In this document: in pieces, positions 35,697 to 44,409 of the stretch
Layout of the letters: each line of letters opens with the position of its first letter
Position numbering within the stretch: the stretch's first letter is position 1
NCBI RefSeq assembly: GCF_024345995.1
Contig: NZ_JAGQCE010000015.1
Span: 1 to 64,000 of the forward strand
Direction: 5' to 3'
Origin: Synechococcus sp. Cruz-7E5
Lineage (GTDB): Bacteria > Cyanobacteriota > Cyanobacteriia > PCC-6307 > Cyanobiaceae
Length of the DNA: 64,000 bases
Notes under the pieces: model-generated
Databases searched by the model: none
What the model was told of the DNA's origin: nothing
Seen by the model: only the letters and a program-made list of their open reading frames with translations
Made by a program: the position numbers and the translations under genes

Positions 35697-36688
35697 CTGG
35701 CTGGTACCGGCAAAGGGGGTGGCTCCGGCAGCGCCAGCCTTGAGGGATCGGCCAGGAAGGCCCGGTGCACCGCCAGGTAGCCCGGATCGTTGTGCTCCAG
35801 CCGCGGGGCGATCCAGCCGTGGGCTGCCGGCAGGGCATGGAAGGGCAGCGAGGCGATCAGGTGATGCTCGACGTGGAACGGCATGTTCCACATCAGCCAG
35901 CGCAGGGGCGCCAGGGTGCGGGTGGTGCGTGTGTTGCGCAGCACGTCGGCGCTGGTGCTGCAGCCGCCGTGCTCAGCCATCAGCACGAAGCGCAGCAGGG
36001 GCTGGCCCAGGGCCAGCGGCAGCAGCCACTGCCAGAGCAGAAAGCCATTGGCGCCCGGCAGCGACAACAGAAACACCAGCCCGTAGACGCCGAACTGGAG
36101 CCGGATCGAGCGGCTCAACGCCGGGGCGGCCTCGGCGGGGATGTAGGGACGATCGCCGAAGTTGCCGCTCAGGCCGGCGGCGTGGCTGCGCAGCTTGCCG
36201 ATCCACCAGGGCAGCCCGCTTAACTCCAGCAGGTACGCCCAGCGGCTGGTGGGCGGCGCATCCTCCAGCTCCGGGTCCAGGCCCGGCTGGTGGGTGTGGC
36301 GGTGGTGCCACTGGTGGTAGCGCCGGTAGAAATCGGCGTTGTAGAAGCTCAGCACCCCGGCCCACCAGGCCAGGCCGTCGTTGAGCCGGCGGCTGGCGAA
36401 GGCGGTGCGGTGGCCGCACTCGTGCATGGCGCAGAAGGCGAAGGCCAGTCCCCAGCCCAGCAGCAGCAGGGCAGGCAAGCGCAGCGCCCAGGGCAGGCGA
36501 TCATCCCCCCAGACCAGTCCGCTGACCAGGATCAGCGCCCCATGCCCAGCCGCCTGCCGCCAGCCGGCCGCATCGGAGCGGAGGTTGAGCTGACGCAGGC
36601 TATCGGCGGGAATCAGCTCGGCAGAGGCCGCCTTGATCGCAGGTTGGCTCGTGGTCACGGACCTCAGGATCCCAGTAACGCTGTGCAT
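35693..36688 (-). CDS. Membrane fatty acid desaturase
   Basis: 331 residues from ATG 36688, which has AGGA nine bases upstream; GTG 36658, five bases after the previous stop, is an alternative start. Three histidine boxes are present: HECGHR, HQWHHRHTH and HVEHH, with hydrophobic pairs between them, as in the FADS di-iron desaturase/hydroxylase superfamily. The substrate may be a lipid, but in this operon a smaller nitrogenous or alkyl compound is also conceivable. It is coupled to the flavoprotein gene before it and the MetX-like gene after it. Confidence 0.85.
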   Translation of the reverse strand: MHSVTGILRSVTTSQPAIKAASAELIPADSLRQLNLRSDAAGWRQAAGHGALILVSGLVWGDDRLPWALRLPALLLLGWGLAFAFCAMHECGHRTAFASRRLNDGLAWWAGVLSFYNADFYRRYHQWHHRHTHQPGLDPELEDAPPTSRWAYLLELSGLPWWIGKLRSHAAGLSGNFGDRPYIPAEAAPALSRSIRLQFGVYGLVFLLSLPGANGFLLWQWLLPLALGQPLLRFVLMAEHGGCSTSADVLRNTRTTRTLAPLRWLMWNMPFHVEHHLIASLPFHALPAAHGWIAPRLEHNDPGYLAVHRAFLADPSRLALPEPPPLPVPAR

Positions 36689-37989
36689 TCCAACCGTTCC
36701 TGGCTGGCATCGCGGCGATCCTCCAGGCGGCGGATCAGGCCGGACAGATAGGCCGCGTCGGAGCCGATGCCGCAGAAGCGACCCGAGCCCCAGGTGTGCA
36801 GCCAGGGCAGCCCCAGGAAGTAGAGGCCGGCCGCCGGCGTCACACCGCGCTGGTGCACCGGCTCCCCAGCGCCATCGAAGACGGGGACCTCCACCCAGCG
36901 GAAGTCGGAGCGGTAGCCCGTGCACCAGATCACGGCCGCCAGTGGTTCATCGCCAAGATCGATGGGTGGATCCAGCGGCGGCGGCTGCCAGCAGGGTTGG
37001 TAGGCGGGGTCTGCGGGTGCCTCGAGACCGTTGGACTCGATGTAGGTGTCGATGCTGGCGCGGATGCGCTGGTAGACCGCGTCGGCTCCATCGAGATTCG
37101 CGGCCAGATCAGGAGCAAAGCGGAAGCCGCTGGCAGTGATCTCCTCCAGGCGGCCGTGCAGGACCATCCCTTCGAGGGCACGACGGCGCAGATCGATCTC
37201 CCGGCCACCATCGCGGCCGGTCAGGTAGTGGTTGGTCTTGCGACGCACCGAGCGGGGATCCGGGTGCTGCTCGATCGGTGTGTCGTAGTAGCTCATCCGA
37301 TCGAGCCAGTCGACCACATCCTTGCCGCGATAGCGACGGGGTGAACGGGGAGCCGAACCCACGCTGAGGTGAACACGGCGGCCTGAGAGGAAGAGGTCTT
37401 CGGCGATCTGGCAGCCCGACTGGCCGCTGCCCACCACCAGGACGGGCCCATCGGGCAGTTGGTCGGAGCGGCGGTAATCGCGGGCGTCGAGCTGGAGCAG
37501 CCCAGTTGGCAGCCGGGTTGCCAGCGGATGGCGCCTTGGGCGGTGGTAGGCGCCGGTGGCGATCACCACCTGCCGGGCCTCGATCACCCCGTCGCTGGTG
37601 CTCAGGCGATAACCACCGGTTTCGAGGGGTACAAGACGCTCAACGGCAATGCCCTCGCGCACCGGCACGGCGGCGTGCTCGGCAAAGCGGCGCAGGTACT
37701 CGACGATCGCGTCGCGGCCCATGAACCCCTCGGGATCATCACCGTCATATGGGAACTCCGGCAGGCGGCATTGCCAGTTGGGGGTGACCAGACAGAAGGA
37801 ATCCCAGCGCTGGTGCTGCCAGGAGTGGGCGACCTGGTGCCGTTCGAGCACCAGTGGCGTCAGGCCCTGCTGTTGGAGGCAGCTGGCCACCGACAGGCCG
37901 GCCTGGCCGGCACCGATCACCACGACCGGCACTCGCAGGATGGCTGAGCTGGACGGGGGATGATCTGAACTGGTGACGATTCCGGTCAA
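36664..37989 (-). CDS. Flavin-dependent oxidoreductase of the MSMEG_0569 family
   Basis: 441 residues. It has an FAD-binding GAGQAG at 26-31, a second nucleotide site GSGQSG at 187-192, [12 protein letters not shown] and a C-terminal [12 protein letters not shown], the layout of class B flavin monooxygenases. The family is named after a gene regularly found in Nit1C clusters. It begins the minus-strand operon flavoprotein - desaturase - MetX-like - type III glutamine synthetase and is divergent from the Nit1C block, sharing about 200 bp of control region. A probable job is oxygenation of an amine or carbon skeleton upstream of, or beside, the nitrilase. Confidence 0.88.
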   Translation of the reverse strand: MTGIVTSSDHPPSSSAILRVPVVVIGAGQAGLSVASCLQQQGLTPLVLERHQVAHSWQHQRWDSFCLVTPNWQCRLPEFPYDGDDPEGFMGRDAIVEYLRRFAEHAAVPVREGIAVERLVPLETGGYRLSTSDGVIEARQVVIATGAYHRPRRHPLATRLPTGLLQLDARDYRRSDQLPDGPVLVVGSGQSGCQIAEDLFLSGRRVHLSVGSAPRSPRRYRGKDVVDWLDRMSYYDTPIEQHPDPRSVRRKTNHYLTGRDGGREIDLRRRALEGMVLHGRLEEITASGFRFAPDLAANLDGADAVYQRIRASIDTYIESNGLEAPADPAYQPCWQPPPLDPPIDLGDEPLAAVIWCTGYRSDFRWVEVPVFDGAGEPVHQRGVTPAAGLYFLGLPWLHTWGSGRFCGIGSDAAYLSGLIRRLEDRRDASQERLECTALLGS

Positions 37990-38108
37990 TCCACCCTTGC
38001 TTCAATCCACCATTCTGGAATCTCTGGAGGTGGTTGACCGTAGCGATCGTGACGAACGGCGGATGACGCTCCGCCACGGCCTGCTCTCTCTGGTGGCCTG
38101 GCGATTCT

Positions 38109-38148
38109 GTGGCAGTGGTTACACAGGTCGAAACATGGGCTGTGCAAT
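38109..38148 (+). promoter_or_regulatory. Possible NtcA-activated promoter of the Nit1C genes
   Basis: GTGGCAGTGGTTAC (38109-38122) fits the relaxed NtcA pattern GT-N10-AC, with two thirds of the strict GTA-N8-TAC core. Twenty bases later TGCAAT (38143-38148) resembles a -10 box. A second near match, GTA-N8-GAC, lies at 38040. The relaxed pattern is frequent by chance, so this is only a hint of nitrogen control. Confidence 0.3.
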
Positions 38149-38185
38149 GGTCGCTTTCGTTGCTACCAAGCCAGGCCGTTCATCG

Positions 38186-38668
38186 ATGCCCGAGGTCACC
38201 CATCCAGCTCATCAAGCAGGAGATTTTCTCGTTGATTACGAGGAGAAAGTCTTTCCTGATATCAAGGCCGAGCCGGGGGAGAAGGCGCTGGTCACCTTTC
38301 ACACCGTGGCCTTCGAGGGTTCCATCGGTCTGGTGAACCTGCTGCAGGCCAGCCGTCTGATCAACAAGGGCTTCGAGACCTCGATTCTTCTCTATGGCCC
38401 TGGGGTCACCCTGGGTGTGCAGCGGGGCTTCCCCAAGCTCGGTGATGCCGCCTTCGACGGCCATCTCAATTTCAATGCCCGCATCCAGAAGTTCATGGAT
38501 CAGGGCGGCAAGGTTTACGCCTGCCGTTTTGCCCTTCAGGCGCTCTATGGCCATGGCGAGGGTGCGCTGATTCCGGGAATTCGCCCGGTCAATCCTCTCG
38601 ACGTGCTCGACATCATCCTGATGCACCGCAAGGAGGGTGCCTTCATTCTCGATACCTGGACTCTCTGA
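38186..38668 (+). CDS. Sll0783/MSMEG_0572-family nitrogen-starvation protein
   Basis: 160 residues from the ATG at 38186; the family start '[20 protein letters not shown]' decides this choice over earlier in-frame starts. Conserved blocks are [41 protein letters not shown] and [18 protein letters not shown]. The Synechocystis member Sll0783 is strongly induced on nitrogen starvation; the biochemical role is unknown and the fold may be DsrE-like. It opens the plus-strand Nit1C block; the nitrilase ATG follows its stop directly. Confidence 0.9.
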   Translation: MPEVTHPAHQAGDFLVDYEEKVFPDIKAEPGEKALVTFHTVAFEGSIGLVNLLQASRLINKGFETSILLYGPGVTLGVQRGFPKLGDAAFDGHLNFNARIQKFMDQGGKVYACRFALQALYGHGEGALIPGIRPVNPLDVLDIILMHRKEGAFILDTWTL

Positions 38669-39676
38669 ATGAAGGCGCCGATCATCGTTGCTGCCGCCCA
38701 GATCCGTCCGGTTCTTCACAGCCTGGACGGGTCAGTGGCACGGTTGCTGGAGGCCATGGCTGAGGCGGCTGCAGCATCGGTGCGGCTGATCGTTTTCCCG
38801 GAAACCTTCCTTCCTTACTACCCCTACTTTTCGTTCATCGAGCCGCCCGTGCTGATGGGCCGCTCGCATCTGCGGCTGTATGAGCAAGCGGTGGTTGTTC
38901 CCGGCCCCACGATCGACAGGGTCGCAGCAGCAGCACGTCGATATCGCATGCACGTGCTCCTGGGCATCAACGAGCGCGACGGCGGCAGCCTCTACAACGC
39001 CCAGTTGCTGATTGATGACAGGGGCGAGGTGCTGCTCAAGCGCCGCAAGATCACCCCCACCTATCACGAGCGGATGGTGTGGGGCCAGGGCGATGGTGCC
39101 GGCCTGAAGGTGGTGCCCACGGATCTCGGCAGGGTCGGTGCCCTGGCCTGCTGGGAGCACTACAACCCGCTGGCGCGTTTCAGCCTGATGGCCCAGGGAG
39201 AGGAGATCCACTGCGCCCAGTTCCCCGGCTCGCTGGTGGGGCCGATCTTCAGCGAGCAGACGGCCGTCAGCCTGCGTCACCACGCCCTGGAGGCGGGATG
39301 CTTCGTGATCAGCTCCACCGCCTGGCTGGATCCCGCGGATCTGGCCACGATCACGCCGGACGCTTCGCTGCAGAAGGCGTTTCAGGGCGGTTGCCACACC
39401 GCCGTGATCAGCCCTGAGGGCCGCTATCTGGCCGGCCCGCTTCCTGAGGGCGAAGGGCTGGCCATCGCCGAGCTTGATCCTGCGCTGATCACCAAACGCA
39501 AGCGGATGATGGACAGCGTGGGCCACTACAGCCGCCCCGATCTGCTTGGTCTGCGCATCGACCGCACACCGGCCCGTCTGATCGAAGACAACCCCGGGCC
39601 TCCAGTTCAGGCCCCTTCGGACGTGCCCATCACAGCCAGCTCGCTCCCCCCTCTGGAGGTGGCCTCCCATGGCTGA
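38669..39676 (+). CDS. Nitrilase of the Nit1 / Nit6803 family
   Basis: 335 residues. The catalytic triad is visible: Glu45 in [14 protein letters not shown], Lys127 in [20 protein letters not shown] and Cys161 in [13 protein letters not shown]. This is the closest type to the Synechocystis nitrilase (Sll0784), which hydrolyses nitriles such as fumaronitrile to acid and ammonia; the natural substrate is not established. It is the core enzyme of the Nit1C cluster and overlaps the radical SAM gene by 8 bp (39669-39676). Confidence 0.95.
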   Translation: MKAPIIVAAAQIRPVLHSLDGSVARLLEAMAEAAAASVRLIVFPETFLPYYPYFSFIEPPVLMGRSHLRLYEQAVVVPGPTIDRVAAAARRYRMHVLLGINERDGGSLYNAQLLIDDRGEVLLKRRKITPTYHERMVWGQGDGAGLKVVPTDLGRVGALACWEHYNPLARFSLMAQGEEIHCAQFPGSLVGPIFSEQTAVSLRHHALEAGCFVISSTAWLDPADLATITPDASLQKAFQGGCHTAVISPEGRYLAGPLPEGEGLAIAELDPALITKRKRMMDSVGHYSRPDLLGLRIDRTPARLIEDNPGPPVQAPSDVPITASSLPPLEVASHG

Positions 39677-40793
39677 AGGTGCCTCCGCCGCACTGGGCCG
39701 GCTGGTCACCGAGCTCCAGGTGAATGGCGTGGTGGTACCCGCCGTTGGCGGCAATCCTGGCCGTCGTGGCGGGGCCGGCCCCTCCGATCACCGCGCCATC
39801 AGTGTTGATGGCACCACCGTGATGGTGCCCGTCTACAACTCAGCCGCTGAGGGTTCTCCCTATGCCCTGGAGCGCCACGAAGACGGAGAAGTCTGGCTGA
39901 CGCACCGCGACCGGAGCGGCTCCCTGCAGTTGGTGGACACCCCGCCTGAACCGCACTTCTACGGGCTCAGCACTGCCGACGGCACGCCTTACCGCTCGAT
40001 CGCATTGCTGCATGGCCGCGATGTGCTGGCCACCACCCTGCTGCAGACCTGCATCCGCTTCCGTGACCGCAGCCAGTCGTGCCAGTTCTGTGCGATCGAG
40101 CAATCGCTCGACGACGGCCGCACCCTGGCGCGCAAGACCCCACAACAGGTGGCCGAGGTGGCTGAAGCGGCCATGCGGCTCGATGGTGTCAAGCAGTTGG
40201 TCATGACCACCGGCACTCCCAACTCCGACGACCGCGGTGCCCGGCTGATGGCCGAAACCGCACGCGCCGTCAAGGCGCTGGTGCCCCTGCCGATCCAGGC
40301 CCAGTGCGAGCCCCCGGACGATCCGATCTGGTTCCAGCGCATGCATGACGCCGGCGTTGACAGCCTCGGCATGCACCTCGAGGTGGTGGAGCCTGAGGTG
40401 CGCCGGCGGATCCTCCCCGGCAAGGCCGAGCTCAGTCTCGAGCGCTATTTCACCGCCTTCGAGCAGGCGGTGGCGGTGTTTGGCCGGGGTGAGGTGTCCA
40501 CCTACCTGCTCGCCGGGCTGGGTGATCGAGCCGATTCGATCGTGAGCTGCAGTGAGCGATTGATCGCCCTGGGTGTCTACCCCTTCGTGGTTCCGTTCGT
40601 GCCGATCGCCGGAACCCCGCTGGAGCACCATCCAGCTCCCAGCACCGACTTCATGGTTGAGATCTACACGGCGGTGGGACGACTGCTGGAGGCCTCCGAT
40701 CTGAGTTCCGCCGCGATGACGGCGGGCTGCGCAAAGTGCGGCGCCTGCTCCGCCCTGTCCCTGTTCGAGTCCAGCGGACCCGGCCCCTCCTGA
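39669..40793 (+). CDS. Radical SAM protein of the MSMEG_0568 family
   Basis: 374 residues. Cysteines at 128, 138 and 141 ([18 protein letters not shown]) give a Cx9Cx2C cluster motif instead of the common Cx3Cx2C; this wide spacing seems to be a family feature. A C-terminal [12 protein letters not shown] (CxxCxxC) may bind an auxiliary iron-sulfur cluster. SAM-binding features such as TTGTP and GMHLEVVEP are present. It resembles biotin synthase/lipoyl-type proteins at distance. It probably builds or modifies the nitrile-pathway compound; no product is known. Confidence 0.9.
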   Translation: MAEGASAALGRLVTELQVNGVVVPAVGGNPGRRGGAGPSDHRAISVDGTTVMVPVYNSAAEGSPYALERHEDGEVWLTHRDRSGSLQLVDTPPEPHFYGLSTADGTPYRSIALLHGRDVLATTLLQTCIRFRDRSQSCQFCAIEQSLDDGRTLARKTPQQVAEVAEAAMRLDGVKQLVMTTGTPNSDDRGARLMAETARAVKALVPLPIQAQCEPPDDPIWFQRMHDAGVDSLGMHLEVVEPEVRRRILPGKAELSLERYFTAFEQAVAVFGRGEVSTYLLAGLGDRADSIVSCSERLIALGVYPFVVPFVPIAGTPLEHHPAPSTDFMVEIYTAVGRLLEASDLSSAAMTAGCAKCGACSALSLFESSGPGPS

Positions 40794-40802
40794 ACCGACG
40801 GC

Positions 40803-41456
40803 ATGTTCTTCATCGACCCCTCCAGCCATGAGATCGGCCGCAGTCCAAGCTCCGCTCCGGCGGCCTACACGCCCTCGGTTCGCTGGGGACTCGGTGTCGA
40901 TGCCGACGACTTCCGCCTCTCCCCAGGCGCCTGCTCCGATCGGTTCTCCTTTCATCTGCTGCGCCACGGATCCCCCCTGCTGGCGGGCTACTGGGGCCTG
41001 CGCACCCGCATCTTCTGCGAGGAGCAGCACCTGTTCGAGGCTTCCGACCGCGACGCGAGCGATGACCTCGCCTACCCGATCGCGGCCCTGACCCACAGCG
41101 GTGAGAACGCGGGTTCGGTGGTGGGGGTAGTGCGCATTCTCGAGACCAGCCCAGGCCTCTGGTATGGCGGCCGTCTGGGGGTGGCCGCCGACTTCCGAAG
41201 GCACAATCAGATCGGCAAAGGCCTGATCTGGAAGGCTGTGACCACGGCCCATGGCTGGGGCTGCCGGCGATTTCTGGCCACGGTGCAGATTCAGAACGTG
41301 CGCTTCTTCAGGCGCCTGCACTGGTGTTCGGTGGAGGCCCTGGAGATCCGTGGCGTCAGCCACCATCTGATGGAGGCCGACCTCGACTACTACGTCCCGT
41401 CGCATGAGCGGCGGCCGGAGCTGCCACCCGTGCAGCCCCTGCCCCAGGCGGCATGA
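40803..41456 (+). CDS. GNAT acetyltransferase, MSMEG_0567/Sll0786 family
   Basis: 217 residues. GNAT core: YWGLRTRIFCEEQHLFE, SVVGVVRILE, GRLGVAADFRRHNQIGKGLI as the acetyl-CoA loop, and FLATVQIQNVRFFRRLHW. Family members act with the nitrilase and AIR-synthase-like proteins of Nit1C clusters. Its start follows the radical SAM stop by 9 bp and its stop overlaps the next start (ATGA, 41453-41456). Acetylation of an amine intermediate is likely from the fold; the acceptor is unknown. Confidence 0.88.
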   Translation: MFFIDPSSHEIGRSPSSAPAAYTPSVRWGLGVDADDFRLSPGACSDRFSFHLLRHGSPLLAGYWGLRTRIFCEEQHLFEASDRDASDDLAYPIAALTHSGENAGSVVGVVRILETSPGLWYGGRLGVAADFRRHNQIGKGLIWKAVTTAHGWGCRRFLATVQIQNVRFFRRLHWCSVEALEIRGVSHHLMEADLDYYVPSHERRPELPPVQPLPQAA

Positions 41457-42439
41457 GCGAGCCCGATCTGGAGGTTCTGGTCTCCCGGCTGCGCCAACTG
41501 GCTGGGTGGCGCGGCAAGACCGACATCCAGCGGCCCGCGGCCCATTTTCCCCATCTCCCCTTCCCGGCCCTCGGCATTGCGGCGGCCCTGGGCGACGATG
41601 CCGCCCTGTTGCCCGCCGCCGCAGGCTCGCTGCTGCTGGCCTGTGAGGGCCTCCATCCCGAGCTGGTGGAGCAGGACCCCTGGTTCGCGGGCTGGAGCGG
41701 AGTGCTGGTGAACCTCAGCGACATCGCCGCCATGGGCGGGCGGCCGCTGGCGATGGTCAACAGTCTCTGGAGTGGTGATGCCAGGCACGCCGATCGCATC
41801 TTTGAGGGCATGCGCGTGGCTTCTCAGACGTTCCAGGTGCCGGTGGTGGGAGGACACACCAACCTCCACAGCCCCTACAACGCTCTTTCAGTGGCCGTGC
41901 TGGGAGTGGCGGCTGGCCCGGTGCTCTCGGCCCGCTTCGCACGCCCAGGTGACCATTGCCATCTGCTGATCAACACCAGCGGCCATGTCCATCACCCCTA
42001 CCCCTTCTGGGATGCGGCCACCAGGGCGGAGCCCGAGTTGCTGCGCCGTCATCTGGCCCTGATGGCGGAACTGGCGGAAGCCGGCACGGTCCATGCGGCC
42101 AAGGACATCAGCATGGGAGGGCTGATCGGCACGGCCGTGATGTTCGCTGAAGCCGCGGGCTGCGGCCTGGAGCTTGATCTCAACGCCATCCTTCCGCCGC
42201 CGGGGCTGAGCATCGACGACTGGCTCAGCTGCTTCCCCAGCTATGGCTACCTGTTGGCCGCCGTTCCTGAGCAGGACGGGGCCCTGGAGGCGGCCGTGGC
42301 GCCGTTCGCTGACCTGCAGCTGGCCTGCATCGGTCGGTTCGGGCCGGTTGGTGGGGGGCTCAGCCTGCGACAGGCTGGGCGCTGCCATGAGCTCTGGCGC
42401 GGCGGTGAGACACTCACGGGATTCGGGGCCCGGTGCTGA
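41453..42439 (+). CDS. Sll0787-family AIR-synthase-like protein
   Basis: 328 residues of the PurM/ThiL/HypE ATP-dependent family. Family features are ALGDDAALLP near the N-terminus, WSGVLVNLSDIAAMGGRPLAMVN, VVGGHTNLHSPYNALSVAV and AKDISMGGLIGTAVMF. Members activate amide or formyl oxygen with ATP; HypE makes a nitrile-like cyano group by dehydration of a carboxamide-derived thiocarbamate, an appealing parallel for a nitrile cluster. Whether this protein makes or consumes a cyano compound is not known. It is translationally coupled to the acetyltransferase gene. Confidence 0.88.
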   Translation: MSEPDLEVLVSRLRQLAGWRGKTDIQRPAAHFPHLPFPALGIAAALGDDAALLPAAAGSLLLACEGLHPELVEQDPWFAGWSGVLVNLSDIAAMGGRPLAMVNSLWSGDARHADRIFEGMRVASQTFQVPVVGGHTNLHSPYNALSVAVLGVAAGPVLSARFARPGDHCHLLINTSGHVHHPYPFWDAATRAEPELLRRHLALMAELAEAGTVHAAKDISMGGLIGTAVMFAEAAGCGLELDLNAILPPPGLSIDDWLSCFPSYGYLLAAVPEQDGALEAAVAPFADLQLACIGRFGPVGGGLSLRQAGRCHELWRGGETLTGFGARC

Positions 42440-42503
42440 CGCCTACCACTGGTGCTGGTTGCTTCGGGGAGGATCCGCCCCAGTTCGTCCATGCCAAGGC
42501 TCC

Positions 42504-42779
42504 GTGCCCGAAGTCCACCTGCAACTGGCTTGGCCCGATGGCCGCACCACGGTGCTCTACTCACCCTCCACCGTGATCCTGAACTACCTCCAGCCCGGCC
42601 AGAGCCTGGAGGTGGCTGAGCTGACCAGCCGGGGGACTCAGGCCCTGCGTCTGGCCTCCGAGCGGGTGCGGGCCCGTTATGGCTTCGCCTGCACCCGGAC
42701 CCACGAGGAGGAGCGCCAGTTGCTCCATACCGCCGCGGCCTACGCGGATGATCAGCTGGTGCGTATCAGCGCCCCATGA
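42504..42779 (+). CDS. MSMEG_0570-family nitrogen-starvation protein
   Basis: 91 residues from a GTG at 42504. Family features: MPEVHLQLAWPDG, YSPSTVILNYLQPGQSLEV and ASERVRARYGFACTRT. It is small, acidic-to-neutral and of unknown function, corresponding to the last gene of the Synechocystis sll0783-sll0788 group. The start is chosen because the family begins with this MPEV block; the longer frame runs inside the end of the AIR-synthase-like gene. The MSMEG_0565-type glycosyltransferase found in some Nit1C clusters is not present here. Confidence 0.88.
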   Translation: MPEVHLQLAWPDGRTTVLYSPSTVILNYLQPGQSLEVAELTSRGTQALRLASERVRARYGFACTRTHEEERQLLHTAAAYADDQLVRISAP

Positions 42780-43077
42780 GCCAGCTTGCTGTACGACAAC
42801 ATCTTCCGTGACAGTCTTGCCGCAAGATTGTTCCAGGTCCAAGTGATGCCTACCTTGCAGTGATGCCTGCCTTGTCATGATTTGAATGAGCCAGCAGATT
42901 GCGAGCGATCGCGTCTTCCTCGGCTCCTCTTAGGGCGACAGGGCGGCCAGTTGCCTTGTAGTGCGTAATATTCTTGTATTGCTTCTCCATAACTTCCAGC
43001 AGAGAGTGGCCTTCCCCCGGTAGCGCTTGATACGTAGTGAGGTCGTGGATTCAGTTAGCCATTGATAGATCAATATA
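42780..43077. other. Downstream region of Nit1C: weak hairpin and a tandem repeat
   Basis: AACATCTT (42798-42805) can pair with AAGATTGTT (42824-42832) with one bulge, a possible weak terminator. Two 17-bp units, AGTGATGCCTACCTTGC (42842) and AGTGATGCCTGCCTTGT (42859), are head to tail. The rest, which is AT-richer, holds no recognisable gene up to the GTG of the DUF1348 gene. Confidence 0.4.
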
Positions 43078-43572
43078 GTGTCTGTTTTGACCGAGATCAC
43101 ATCCCAGGTTGCAAAGCCTCCGCTGCCACCGTTCAACCAGGAATCGGCGATACAGAAAGCAAGAATGGCGGAAGATGCCTGGAATTCCAGGGACCCCGTC
43201 AGAGTATCGCAGGCATACACGGAAGACAGCTACTGGCGTAATCGCTCAGAATTCATCACGGGACGCCAGGAAATTGTGGCATTTCTGAAGCGCAAGTGGG
43301 CCAAGGAGAATGGCTATCGACTGATCAAGGAGGTATGGGCTTGGCACGACAACCGCATTGCGGTCCGTTTTCAGTACGAGTGGCATGATGAAATCGACCA
43401 GTGGTATCGGGCCTATGGCAACGAAAACTGGGAGTTCAGTGATCAGGGTCTGATGAGACGGCGTGAGGCCAGCATCAACGATGTGCCGATTGCCGACGAG
43501 GATCGCAAATTCCTCTGGCCGCAGGGACCGAGGCCACAAGACCACCCTGGTCTCACAGAACTCGGCCTTTGA
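43078..43572 (+). CDS. DUF1348 / NTF2-like protein
   Basis: 164 residues from a GTG start. DUF1348 blocks are [39 protein letters not shown] and [24 protein letters not shown], the whole giving an NTF2-like cone fold. The function is unknown; the fold binds small hydrophobic molecules. It converges on cyanase with only 15 bp between the stops, and lies between the Nit1C block and cynS. Confidence 0.88.
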   Translation: MSVLTEITSQVAKPPLPPFNQESAIQKARMAEDAWNSRDPVRVSQAYTEDSYWRNRSEFITGRQEIVAFLKRKWAKENGYRLIKEVWAWHDNRIAVRFQYEWHDEIDQWYRAYGNENWEFSDQGLMRRREASINDVPIADEDRKFLWPQGPRPQDHPGLTELGL

Positions 43573-43587
43573 TGGGATATGTTCGGG

Positions 43588-44034
43588 TCACCACTTCTTG
43601 TAAGCAAGGAACTTGCCGCACATGGTGACCTTGACTCGGTCACCGGCTGGATGTTCCACTTTGTCGACCTCCAGGGTGAAGTCGATTGCACTCATGATGC
43701 CATCACCGAATTTCTCCTGGATGACATCTTTCAACGGCAGACCATACACCTGCATGATTTCGTAGAAGCGATAAATGAGGGGGTCGGTGGGGAGCACAGG
43801 ATCGAGACACCCCTTCACTGGAGGTGTGGAGAGTTCGCTGGCCAGGCTGGGATCGAGATCCAGGGCTGCCAGAAGGATCTGTGCTTCCTCCGGTGAGGCC
43901 GTGGCCTGGCCGTAAAGCAGGCTCGCAATCCATACTTCATCACGATTCAGAAGTGATTCCAGCTCGGTGAAGCTGATCCCTTTCCGGCGCTTGGCGTTGA
44001 GCAGGGTGTGGCTGAGAGGGGTCAGTGGGCTCAT
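43588..44034 (-). CDS. cynS: Cyanase (cyanate hydratase)
   Basis: 148 residues. Converts cyanate and bicarbonate to ammonia and carbon dioxide. Catalytic Arg89 and Glu92 ([14 protein letters not shown]) and Ser115 ([11 protein letters not shown]) have the same spacing as Arg96, Glu99 and Ser122 of the Escherichia coli enzyme. The N-terminal half is the helical domain with [14 protein letters not shown]. The gene lies 0.8 kb from the end of the Nit1C block on the opposite strand and does not have cynABD transporter genes beside it, unlike the cyanate operons of several cyanobacteria. Confidence 0.96.
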   Translation of the reverse strand: MSPLTPLSHTLLNAKRRKGISFTELESLLNRDEVWIASLLYGQATASPEEAQILLAALDLDPSLASELSTPPVKGCLDPVLPTDPLIYRFYEIMQVYGLPLKDVIQEKFGDGIMSAIDFTLEVDKVEHPAGDRVKVTMCGKFLAYKKW

Positions 44035-44409
44035 GGCTTAATCGAAAAAGTGGGGGAGCCATGAAAGAGGGAGCTACCTTCTGGCTGGCTTAGATTAGCC
44101 GCAAAAGGATCTTCCATGTTATGGGGGCTCCCATTCAGTTGCCACTGCCCTACCACTGCCCTGCCACTGCCTCCCACGCGTGTGAAGCACCATTGCTATT
44201 GCTACCCTTTCAGGCCGATACTTCGCTGCTTGATGAACCCTTCTGTCGTTGCTGAATATGTTTGTCAATATAGAGAATCCAGGAACTAGTCTTTCCCGAG
44301 TTGCTCGGGCCAGAGTGGTGGGCAATCTCCATCTGCACACTCCATCCACTGAAGGGCTCGACCCCGGGATCGTGTTTCTGCTGCAGCCCACCCTGCAGCG
44401 CGATGGAGG
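44035..44409. other. Intergenic region between cynS and mscS-like gene
   Basis: No gene is supported. It holds an 11-bp repeat in three copies (CCACTGCCCTA 44142, CCACTGCCCTG 44153, CCACTGCCTCC 44164). A loosely complementary pair of GGGAGCC-type segments (near 44054 and 44124) also lies within the cynS leader. I found no full NtcA site. The short plus-strand frames here run into the opposite strand of the mscS-like gene. Confidence 0.4.
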
